Part shown: in pieces, positions 25,985 to 33,634 of the stretch | Layout: every line of letters begins with the position of its first letter | Position numbering within the stretch: the first letter of the stretch is position 1 | NCBI GenBank assembly: GCA_910575585.1 | Contig: CAJTGF010000003.1 | Coordinates: forward strand, 133,571 to 197,570 | Direction: 5' to 3' | Source: Clostridiaceae bacterium | GTDB lineage: Bacteria; Bacillota; Clostridia; Lachnospirales; Lachnospiraceae | DNA length: 64,000 nt | Made by a program: the position numbers and the translations under genes | The notes under the pieces: generated by a model | What the model was told of the DNA's origin: nothing | What the model saw: only the letters and a program-made list of their open reading frames with translations | Database searches by the model: none

Positions 25985-27598
25985 TTGGAGAAAGCAAAAG
26001 AAACCTATGTCCTGAAAATGGATAACATCGCCAAGGAGTATTACGGCAACCGTGTTCTTAAGGGGGTGAACCTCCATATCCGTCCAGGGGAGATTCATGC
26101 TCTCATGGGTGAGAACGGAGCCGGAAAGTCCACGCTGATGAACATTCTTTTTGGAATGCCTGTGATCCATACCACAGGAGGTTATGAGGGGACGATTGAG
26201 GTTAACGGCAGCGCGGTAACTATTGACACTCCTTTGAAGGCCATGGAGCTGGGGATCGGTATGGTGCATCAGGAGTTTATGCTGATCCCGGGATTCAGCG
26301 TGACGGAGAATATCAAGGTGGGAAGGGAGAAGAGCGTTCCCAACCTGGCCAGCCGTCTGTTTGGGCCGTCTATGGAGTCTCTGGATTTTAAGGCCATGAG
26401 AAAGGATGCCAGAAAAGCCTTAAAGACTATTGGACTGCAGATTGAGGAGTATGTGAAAGTGGCAGGGCTTCCCGTAGGGTATATGCAGTTTATTGAGATC
26501 GCCAGGGAGCTTGACAAGACGGGGATCCAGATCCTGGTGTTCGACGAGCCTACGGCGGTGCTTACGGAGTCGGAGGCGGACCGGCTTTTGGAGGCCATGC
26601 GGGTGATCTCCTCCCAGGGGATCGCGATTATCTTCATCACCCACCGTCTGGACGAGGTGATGGCAGTGGCGGACTCCATGACCATTTTGCGCGACGGAGA
26701 GTTTGTGGCCAGGAAAGAGATCAAGGACACGGACGTGGTGGAGATCGCGGAGCTGATGATCGGCCGGAAGATGGAGAAGCTGGTGGACAATGACCAGGAG
26801 GATCTGCGGGCCATCGACGACAGCCAGATCGCCGTAAGCCTTCGGGATTACCGGGTCAATATGCCCGGCGAGCAGGTAAAGGGCATTGACTTAGACATCA
26901 AAAAAGGCGAGATTTTCGGCATCGGCGGTTTGGCAGGCCAGGGAAAGTTAGGGATCCCCAACGGGATCATGGGGCTTTACAAGGCCCATGGCCAGGTGAA
27001 GATAAACGGCCAGGAGCTGAACCTGGCAAAGCTTGGGGACGCTCTGGATCATAAGGTGGCCTTTGTGTCCGAGGACAGAAGGGGGGTGGGCCTGCTTCTG
27101 GACGAGAGTATTGAGCAGAACATCATTTTCTCGGCTATGCAGACCAACGGGAAGTTTTTGAAGAAGATCGGCTGGATGCAGCTTTACGACGCGGCGGCGG
27201 GCAAGAGTCACGCGGAGGAGATGGTTAAGACGCTGGATATCCGGTGTACGGGGATCCGGCAGCCGGCTGGAGCGCTGTCAGGGGGCAACCAGCAGAAGGT
27301 GTGCCTTGCCAGGGCGCTGACGCTGGAACCGGATATCCTGTTTGTGTCAGAGCCTACCCGGGGGATTGATATCGGCGCCAAGAAACTGGTGCTTGAGTAT
27401 CTGGCAAAGCTTAACAGGGAGCAGGGCATGACGGTGATCATCGTGTCCTCGGAGCTTATGGAGCTCCGCAGCGTGGCTGACAGGATCGGCATCGTGTCCG
27501 ACGGAAAGCTGGCCTGTATCTTAAAGCCGGATGATTCGGACGCGGATTTCGGTCTGGCCATGTCCGGCGCTTGGAAAGGAGGAAGAAAAGATGCGTAA
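25985..27598 (+). CDS. Sugar/nucleoside-type ABC transporter ATPase with two ABC domains
   Basis: A protein of about 537 residues with tandem ABC domains as in RbsA/MglA/YufO. Domain 1 has Walker A GENGAGKST and Walker B ILVFDEPTAVL with a degenerate signature (LPVGYMQ). Domain 2 has the usual degenerate Walker A (GLAGQGKLG) but an intact LSGGNQQK signature and ILFVSEPTRGID, where Ser replaces the usual Asp. TTG at 25985 is preferred since AAGAGG (25971-25976) sits 8 bp upstream; an ATG at 25964 lacks a good site. It drives import of the ligand bound by the DUF3798 lipoprotein and overlaps the first permease by 8 bp. Confidence 0.88.
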   Translation: MEKAKETYVLKMDNIAKEYYGNRVLKGVNLHIRPGEIHALMGENGAGKSTLMNILFGMPVIHTTGGYEGTIEVNGSAVTIDTPLKAMELGIGMVHQEFMLIPGFSVTENIKVGREKSVPNLASRLFGPSMESLDFKAMRKDARKALKTIGLQIEEYVKVAGLPVGYMQFIEIARELDKTGIQILVFDEPTAVLTESEADRLLEAMRVISSQGIAIIFITHRLDEVMAVADSMTILRDGEFVARKEIKDTDVVEIAELMIGRKMEKLVDNDQEDLRAIDDSQIAVSLRDYRVNMPGEQVKGIDLDIKKGEIFGIGGLAGQGKLGIPNGIMGLYKAHGQVKINGQELNLAKLGDALDHKVAFVSEDRRGVGLLLDESIEQNIIFSAMQTNGKFLKKIGWMQLYDAAAGKSHAEEMVKTLDIRCTGIRQPAGALSGGNQQKVCLARALTLEPDILFVSEPTRGIDIGAKKLVLEYLAKLNREQGMTVIIVSSELMELRSVADRIGIVSDGKLACILKPDDSDADFGLAMSGAWKGGRKDA

Positions 27599-28682
27599 TC
27601 CATTGAAACCATTGGTGGAGAAATTCGGTCTTCCCCGGGTTATCATTGTTTCGTTTTTTCTGTTTCTGATCGCGGCGGCAGGAATGTTTCAGATGAATCT
27701 GATGCAGCTGTTAAGCGACTGCCTGCGGCGGTGGGGCATGTACGGGATCTTGGCTTTGGCCATGGTGCCTGCGGTGCAGTGTGGCATCGGCCTTAACTTC
27801 GGTATCTCCATGGGGATCGTGGGAGGACTTTTGGGAGGTCTGATCGTGATCCAGTTTCGGGTGGCTGAGATGCCGTCCCTGGTGGCGGTCCATCCGCTGT
27901 TTGCCATGTGGGTGGCAGTCCTTTTAGCCATTGTCATCGGTGTTTTACTGGCTACGGGCATCGGGTATTTGTACGGTCTGCTCCTAAACCGGGTTAAGGG
28001 GTCGGAGATGACGGTTACCACTTATGTGGGATTTTCCATTATCGCGTTTATGAACATGATGTGGATGCTTCTGCCGTTTACGGACGGTGAGCTGATCTGG
28101 CCCAATGCGGGAAAGGGACTTCGAAATACCATTTCCCTGGCAGCTTCTTTCAGCAATGTTATGAACAAGACCCTGGCATTTACCATAGGGGGAGTGACGG
28201 TGCCTACAGGGCTTTTGCTGTTTTTCTTCCTGATGTGCTTTCTGGTGTGGCTGTTTATGCGGTCCAAGACCGGCATGGCCATGAGCGCGGCGGGAGCCAA
28301 CCCCATGTTTGCCACGGCGGCGGGGATCAATGTAAATAAGATGCGCATTATCGGCACCGTGCTTTCCACGGTCCTGGCGGCTGTGGGCATCCTTGTGTAC
28401 GCTCAGGGATTCGGTTTTATCCAGCTTTACAACGGGCCTATGATGATGGGATTCACATCCGTGGCGGCGGTTCTGATCGGAGGCGCAAGCCCGAGAAAGG
28501 CCAGGATCGCCCATGTGCTCATCGGAACATTTTTGTTCCAGGGGATCATGGCGCTGGGGCTTCCGGTGGCTAACCAGTTTATACCGGAGTCCAATCTTTC
28601 GGAGGTTGCCCGTCTTATCATCTCCAACGGCATTATTATCTACGCTTTGAGCCAGGTGAAAGGGGGAAGCGGACGTGAATAA
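27591..28682 (+). CDS. ABC transporter permease 1 (BPD_transp_2 type)
   Basis: A 363-residue polytopic permease with about nine hydrophobic segments. It shows the branched-chain/ribose-type permease pattern, with the conserved GANPMFATAAGINVNKMRI segment (about residues 239-257) thought to contact the ATPase, and VAAVLIGGASPRKA near the C-terminus. ATG 27591 has AAAGGAGGA 7 bp upstream and overlaps the ATPase stop. It pairs with the second permease to form a heterodimeric channel. Confidence 0.88.
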   Translation: MRNPLKPLVEKFGLPRVIIVSFFLFLIAAAGMFQMNLMQLLSDCLRRWGMYGILALAMVPAVQCGIGLNFGISMGIVGGLLGGLIVIQFRVAEMPSLVAVHPLFAMWVAVLLAIVIGVLLATGIGYLYGLLLNRVKGSEMTVTTYVGFSIIAFMNMMWMLLPFTDGELIWPNAGKGLRNTISLAASFSNVMNKTLAFTIGGVTVPTGLLLFFFLMCFLVWLFMRSKTGMAMSAAGANPMFATAAGINVNKMRIIGTVLSTVLAAVGILVYAQGFGFIQLYNGPMMMGFTSVAAVLIGGASPRKARIAHVLIGTFLFQGIMALGLPVANQFIPESNLSEVARLIISNGIIIYALSQVKGGSGRE

Positions 28683-30162
28683 GAAATCTAAATTTAATGT
28701 GTGGGATTTTCTGTTTCAGAATAAAGTGGTGCTCATGTTTTTGGTTTTGTGTATCGGAGCTACCATTGCCTCCAAACAGCCGCTGACCTTTGTGATCCCG
28801 GAGCTGTTTACCCGTATTGCCAGAAACTCCTTTATCGTTTTGTCCCTTATTATCCCGGTTATCGCGGGCATGGGACTGAACTTCGGCATCGTCATCGGAG
28901 CGATGGCGGCCCAGGTAGCTATTTTCTTTACAACCTACTGGGGGCTTACGGGAATTGGCGGATTTGCGGCTACGGTGGCTTTGTCCACGCCGATCGCGGT
29001 GTTTTTCGGATTCCTGGTAGGCAAGCTGTTTAACTATATGAAGGGCAACGAGATGATCGGCGGCCTGGTGCTGGGGTATTTTGCCGAGGGTCTTTATCAG
29101 CTGCTGTTTTTGTTTATCTTCGGCGGCGTTATTAAGCTGAACAATTCGGATCTGATGATCGCCACAGGCGTAGGCGTGAAGAATACCATTGACCTTAAGG
29201 ATACGGTAAAGTATGCCCTGGACACGGTGCCTATGCTGACTATCGTGGAGGTGGGATTTTATCTGACGCTCATTGGCCTTGGGTGCTCTGCGGCGTTTAA
29301 GGTGGTGAAGAAGCAGGCTGTGGACTGGAAGGCTGTGGCTGTTAAGGCTGTGGCTGCTGCTGTGGTCTATGGGCTGACGTTTATCAAGCCTGTGGAGCGG
29401 TTTTTGTCCGCGGACCGTCTGCTGCTTTTGTCCGCAGTGGAGCTTGGATGCCTTTTGACGGTTTTGTGGCAGGCGTTTTTGTTTGCCAGATGGAAGATGC
29501 TGAGCAAGAGGGCGGACGAGGACAGCATTTTGGAGCCTCTTAACACCCAGAAGATGATCGCCTACGTGGCATTGGCGGCCGTGGTGTATGGTCTGACTTA
29601 TATCCCCGCTCTGTATAAGGTGCTGATTGCCGTGAAGCTTCCGGTTATGACGTATCTGTGCATCGGGGCTCTGTGCGGGTTTAACAATATCCTTATGAGG
29701 ACCCGTCTGGGGCAGAACATGAGGACTGTGGGCCAGAGCCGTACCGTGGCCAACGCGGCGGGCATCAATGTGGATAAAACCCGTGTCATTGCCATGATCT
29801 TTTCTACGGTGCTGGCAAGCTGGGGGCAGCTGATCTTTTTGCAGAATGTGGGTACGCTGTCTACCTACGGCGCTCATACTCAGGTGGGGCAGTTTGCCAT
29901 TGCGGCCCTTTTAGTCGGCGGCGCTTCGGTGCAGAACGCTACCAATAAGCAGGCGCTCCTTGGCATCGTGCTGTTCCATACTTTGTTTATCGTGTCTCCA
30001 TTGGCCGGCAAGGAGCTGTTCGGCGATCCGGCCATCGGCGAGTACTTCCGGGTGTTTGTGTCCTACGGAGTCATCGCCATGTCCCTGGCAATGCATGCCT
30101 GGAAGAAGGCGTCTAAGCCAAAGCTGGAAAGCGACGGGGAAGGAAGCGCGGAGGCGGCGTAG
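28675..30162 (+). CDS. ABC transporter permease 2 (BPD_transp_2 type, enlarged)
   Basis: A 495-residue permease with about twelve hydrophobic segments. Its ends resemble the first permease (NFGIVIGAMAAQV; AANAAGINVDKTRVIAM; FAIAALLVGGASVQNATNKQA), but an insertion of about 130 residues (about 190-320) with extra membrane segments and a charged loop makes it longer than usual. GTG start at 28675 overlaps the previous gene by 8 bp. The enlargement might be specific to DUF3798-type systems. Substrate unknown. Confidence 0.85.
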   Translation: MNKKSKFNVWDFLFQNKVVLMFLVLCIGATIASKQPLTFVIPELFTRIARNSFIVLSLIIPVIAGMGLNFGIVIGAMAAQVAIFFTTYWGLTGIGGFAATVALSTPIAVFFGFLVGKLFNYMKGNEMIGGLVLGYFAEGLYQLLFLFIFGGVIKLNNSDLMIATGVGVKNTIDLKDTVKYALDTVPMLTIVEVGFYLTLIGLGCSAAFKVVKKQAVDWKAVAVKAVAAAVVYGLTFIKPVERFLSADRLLLLSAVELGCLLTVLWQAFLFARWKMLSKRADEDSILEPLNTQKMIAYVALAAVVYGLTYIPALYKVLIAVKLPVMTYLCIGALCGFNNILMRTRLGQNMRTVGQSRTVANAAGINVDKTRVIAMIFSTVLASWGQLIFLQNVGTLSTYGAHTQVGQFAIAALLVGGASVQNATNKQALLGIVLFHTLFIVSPLAGKELFGDPAIGEYFRVFVSYGVIAMSLAMHAWKKASKPKLESDGEGSAEAA

Positions 30163-30169
30163 GAAATAT

Positions 30170-30334
30170 TTGTTGGAGTGGCTTCTGGCAGATGGCCGAA
30201 TGGAAGACGCAAAGAGGGCGGTGGCGGATGAACAGGTAAGAAAGGATCTTTACAGAGAATTGGGTATAACAGGTGAAAGCGGTGACGATCTTGACGTACT
30301 GTGTGCCGCTGAAAGTTTTTTTATCAGAAAATGA
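30170..30334 (+). CDS. Possible small protein of 54 residues
   Basis: An open frame from a TTG at 30170 encodes a charged helical peptide beginning with LEWLLADGRMEDAKRAV and ending AAESFFIRK. Tandem TTG codons follow the permease stop by 8 bp with only a weak GGAGGC upstream. Composition is protein-like, but I recognise no family. It may be a small soluble ORF cotranscribed with the transporter, or chance. Confidence 0.35.
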   Translation: MLEWLLADGRMEDAKRAVADEQVRKDLYRELGITGESGDDLDVLCAAESFFIRK

Positions 30335-30371
30335 TAAGAAAAATGTAAAGAAAAATATAGACGTATAGGTA

Positions 30372-30400
30372 TTGATTTCTTCCTGGGATTGACTCATAAT
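30372..30400 (+). promoter_or_regulatory. Promoter for the membrane protein at 30456
   Basis: TTGATT (30372-30377) and CATAAT (30395-30400) are 17 bp apart, 56 bp before the ATG. Confidence 0.5.
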
Positions 30401-30455
30401 AGTACCACAGAAACAGGGCAACCGTCGGGGACTTTGTGGGGAGAGGATCAGGCAT

Positions 30456-31928
30456 ATGGTGAAAACGGTATCAAACAGGGGGATCAGATGGATTTATTGG
30501 GCTGTCAGCGCGTGCTTTCTTGTGCTGGCAGCCTGGTTGTATTGGGAGGAAGGGCCTTATGTGAAGGCAATGGATATCCAGGTGGCGCCGGAAAACGGGC
30601 AGATCCAGGTGGAGCTTTTGGGGGACGGAAAGAATGTTCAGGTATTTTCGGCGGACAGCCAGGTGAAGCTGTTTGCGGACAGGTGCTATGACGGCCGGGG
30701 GGATCGTCTGGTGATCTATGGGGAGTGCCCGGTGGAGCGAAGAAAGCCTGTTGGCGTAAAGGTGGTCAGCGACAGCGCCCATGAGGATCAGCAGTGGAAC
30801 TATCAGGTTCTTGCAGGGAGTTTAGATGGGGAGATCGGATTTACGACACAGGAAAATACAGGAAGAAGATGGTATCTGTGGATTGCCCTTGTGACAGCTA
30901 TGGCCGGGGATATCTTGTGGTTTGGAAAGGGGAAAGGAAAGCCCTGGGAGGAGCTGGAGGCATACAGCCAAACGATTATCCGCAAGCTTGGCCTGGAGCC
31001 GGGCATGGGCAGGTGCTGTGAGGACGGAAAGAGACTTTTTGGGGTGTATGAGAGACAGAAGGTGTTTGTACTTATGCTGCCGGTGTGGCTGTGGGTGTTT
31101 TGGGTGTTCTCAATGATCCGCAGGGGCAGCCACGGGATGATCCCTGCCGGATGGATGGTATCCAGGCTGCCGGTAAGCTTTGGGGCAGCCATGGCTTTGA
31201 TGGTCTGGGGGATTATGCGGTGGGGAGCGCTGACAAGACAGATCCTCATTAGGGACTGCCGCCCTGTGACAGCGGCTGTGGCGTATCTTCTTATGGGAAA
31301 CTGGGGGATCGGGAAGAAGCGGAGCCGGTTCCTTCTATATCATAATGGGGCTTCGGGGCTGTACCGCAGCGGCCACTGCAGGGAGGCGCTTGAGATCTCT
31401 GACATGGCGTGGCGGATGCTGCCCGGAAAGCCGGGGGATTACATGGCCTTTGTTCACTGTTCTTTGCAATTCCAGTGCCTGCAGGTTTTGGAGGAGGCGG
31501 AGGCAGCAGAGGCAGAGCGGCAGAAGATGAAGGGGCTGCTGAACAAACATCCGGGATGGAGGAGAAGGCGGGGCATTCAACGATTTCTCGGCATCCAGGA
31601 TATTTGCCAGTGGATCGGGACCGGGGAGATCGAGAGGGCGGAGAAAAGCGCCAGACAGATCCTTGGACAGTGGGACGAGGGCTATTACCGGCTTCCGGTT
31701 CTGGGGCTTATGGCGGAGCTTAAGGAGTTTTTGGGCAAGGAGGAGGAGGCTCATGGGCTTCGGGATGAGATCCTGTCATTTAGCCCGGAAAATAAAGAGG
31801 TGCGCCAGATTATGGGGAAGGGACGGTTAAGCTACCGGGAGAAGAAGGCGGCAGTATGGGATCTGGGACTGGTGGCGGTTTATGGGATCTGCGCGGCAGG
31901 GATCGGGGCTTGTCTGCTTATGATGTGA
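30456..31928 (+). CDS. Unknown membrane protein with C-terminal helical-repeat region
   Basis: A 490-residue protein I do not recognise. TM1 about 12-28, then an extracytoplasmic beta-rich region (about 30-130), TM2 about 139-157, a cytoplasmic stretch, two strongly Trp-rich spans (VFVLMLPVWLWVFWVFSMI about 209-227, and about 240-262), then a cytoplasmic region of alternating helices (about 280-460) resembling TPR-type repeats (LYRSGHCREALEISDMA, EIERAEKSARQIL) and a final TM at about 470-489. A TPR-like scaffold tethered to the membrane is one possibility. GAGAGG lies about 10 bp before the ATG. Confidence 0.7.
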   Translation: MVKTVSNRGIRWIYWAVSACFLVLAAWLYWEEGPYVKAMDIQVAPENGQIQVELLGDGKNVQVFSADSQVKLFADRCYDGRGDRLVIYGECPVERRKPVGVKVVSDSAHEDQQWNYQVLAGSLDGEIGFTTQENTGRRWYLWIALVTAMAGDILWFGKGKGKPWEELEAYSQTIIRKLGLEPGMGRCCEDGKRLFGVYERQKVFVLMLPVWLWVFWVFSMIRRGSHGMIPAGWMVSRLPVSFGAAMALMVWGIMRWGALTRQILIRDCRPVTAAVAYLLMGNWGIGKKRSRFLLYHNGASGLYRSGHCREALEISDMAWRMLPGKPGDYMAFVHCSLQFQCLQVLEEAEAAEAERQKMKGLLNKHPGWRRRRGIQRFLGIQDICQWIGTGEIERAEKSARQILGQWDEGYYRLPVLGLMAELKEFLGKEEEAHGLRDEILSFSPENKEVRQIMGKGRLSYREKKAAVWDLGLVAVYGICAAGIGACLLMM

Positions 31929-31998
31929 CAGGATACGGTTCACGCTATGGGGGATCACTACGCAAAGTTGACTAAGTTAACGGAATTTTAGTTTTTTC

Positions 31999-32027
31999 TT
32001 TACTCCCCAGAGGGGACGTGCTATACT
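31999..32027 (+). promoter_or_regulatory. Promoter of the amidophosphoribosyltransferase-like gene
   Basis: TTTACT (31999-32004) and TATACT (32022-32027) are 17 bp apart, 39 bp before the start codon. Confidence 0.6.
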
Positions 32028-32066
32028 ATCCGTGTTCAGAAGAAAAAGGGAAAAAGGAGAGCGGAT

Positions 32067-33482
32067 ATGGGAGGTATCTTTGGAGTTATTTCCAAGAGAA
32101 ACTGTGCGCTGGAATTATTTTACGGAGTCGATTACCATTCTCATCTGGGAACCAGAAGGGGAGGTATGGCCACCTATGGACCAAAAGGGTTTAACCGGGC
32201 CATCCACAATATTGAAAATTCTCCGTTCAGGACCAAGTTTGAGAGGGATGTGCAGGAGATGGAGGGCAATATGGGAATTGCCAGCATCTCCGATTTTGAG
32301 CCGCAGCCGCTGCTGATACAGTCTCACCTGGGCAGCTTTGCCATAGCCACAGTGGGAAAGATCAACAATTTTGAGGAGCTTCTGCAAAAGGTTTTTGCCA
32401 ATGGCAATACCCATTTTCAGGAGATGACCAGCGGTCAGATCAATGCCACGGAACTGGTGGCGTCGCTGATCTGCAAAAAGGACAGCATTGGAGAGGGGAT
32501 CCGGTACGTTCAGGAGATCGTGGACGGGTCCATGACGCTGCTTTTGATGACCAAGGACGCGGTGTACGCAGCCAGGGACCGTTTTGGGCGCACGCCGCTG
32601 ATTCTGGGGAAGAAGGAGGACGCTTACTGCGTTTCTTTTGAAAATTTTGCCTATGTGAATCTGGGATATTCCGATTATCGGGAACTGGGCCCCGGGGAGA
32701 TCGTGAAGATCACTCCTGACGGGGTTGCGGATATTTGTCCTCCGGGGGAGGACATGCGGATATGCTCATTTTTGTGGGTGTATTACGGGTATCCCACGTC
32801 CTCCTATGAGGGCATCAATGTGGAGGAAATGCGCTACCGGTGCGGCAGCATGCTGGCAAAAAGGGACGCGGAGGAAGAAAAGGTCCATCCTGACATGGTT
32901 GCAGGCGTGCCGGATTCAGGGATCGCCCATGCCATCGGGTATGCCAATGAGTCCAAGATCCCGTTTGCAAGGCCGTTTATTAAGTATACGCCTACATGGC
33001 CCAGGTCTTTTATGCCTACGAACCAGGAGCAGAGGAACCTGATCGCCAGGATGAAGCTGATCCCGGTAAAGGCGCTGATCGAGAACAAAAGGCTTCTGCT
33101 TATTGACGATTCCATCGTCCGGGGTACCCAGCTTCGGGAGACCACGGAGTTTCTGTACCAGAGCGGGGCGAAGGAAGTCCACGTAAGGCCTGCCTGTCCG
33201 CCGCTTTTGTTTGGGTGTAAATTCTTGAATTTCTCCCGGTCCAAGTCGGAACTGGATCTGATCACCAGACAGGTGATCCTGGAAAGGGAGGGGGATAAGG
33301 CGGAGGAGACGCTTAAGGAGTACGCGACTCCAGGCAGCAAGCGGTATGAGTGCATGTGTTCGGAGATCTGCAAAAGGCAGAATTTTACTACACTGCGATA
33401 CCACAGGCTGGATGATCTGGTGGAGTCCATCGGGCTTCCCAAGTGCAAGGTGTGTACGTACTGTTTTGACGGAAAAGAGTAG
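32067..33482 (+). CDS. Amidophosphoribosyltransferase-like protein lacking the glutaminase cysteine
   Basis: A 471-residue PurF homologue. The N-terminal half has the Ntn glutamine-amidotransferase fold (GTRRGGMATYGP, TVGKINNFEEL), and the C-terminal half is a PRPP-binding phosphoribosyltransferase with the intact loop LLLIDDSIVRGTQLRE (about 345-360). The C-terminus is Cys-rich (CMCSEICKRQNF, CKVCTYCF), like the iron-sulfur-binding Cys set of Bacillus-type PurF. The protein begins MGGIFGV where active enzymes begin MCGI: the nucleophilic Cys is Gly, with no Cys before residue 13. It should not hydrolyse glutamine; it may use free ammonia or have another role. AAGGAG lies 8 bp before the ATG. 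Confidence 0.85.
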   Translation: MGGIFGVISKRNCALELFYGVDYHSHLGTRRGGMATYGPKGFNRAIHNIENSPFRTKFERDVQEMEGNMGIASISDFEPQPLLIQSHLGSFAIATVGKINNFEELLQKVFANGNTHFQEMTSGQINATELVASLICKKDSIGEGIRYVQEIVDGSMTLLLMTKDAVYAARDRFGRTPLILGKKEDAYCVSFENFAYVNLGYSDYRELGPGEIVKITPDGVADICPPGEDMRICSFLWVYYGYPTSSYEGINVEEMRYRCGSMLAKRDAEEEKVHPDMVAGVPDSGIAHAIGYANESKIPFARPFIKYTPTWPRSFMPTNQEQRNLIARMKLIPVKALIENKRLLLIDDSIVRGTQLRETTEFLYQSGAKEVHVRPACPPLLFGCKFLNFSRSKSELDLITRQVILEREGDKAEETLKEYATPGSKRYECMCSEICKRQNFTTLRYHRLDDLVESIGLPKCKVCTYCFDGKE

Positions 33483-33488
33483 GCCGGC

Positions 33489-33519
33489 GTAACCGTTCAA
33501 GCGTTATCTGAACGGTTAC
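33489..33519 (+). terminator. Perfect 11-bp hairpin after the PurF-like gene
   Basis: GTAACCGTTCA (33489-33499) and TGAACGGTTAC (33509-33519) pair perfectly with a 9-nt loop. It lacks an immediate T run, but a second stem (CCTGCAAA with TTTTTGCAGG, ending about 33552) follows. Together they probably terminate transcription. Confidence 0.6.
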
Positions 33520-33634
33520 AGGCCTGCAAAGACCGGACTGCTTTTTGCAGGGCTGTCAGGCTGGGGGATCCCGGCGGGGCAGCCTTTTCTTACAGGATGA
33601 AAGGGTTATTTTGGAGGGAGCGGGAGATGTTGGT

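Noticed and set aside
28636..29877. Long minus-strand open frame (413 codons) opposite the second ABC permease
   Set aside because: It is antisense to a well-supported permease, has a His/Gln/Arg-rich shadow composition and no ribosome site.
32067..33482. Plain annotation as purF
   Set aside because: The N-terminal Cys required for glutaminase activity is Gly, so the gene symbol would overstate the function.
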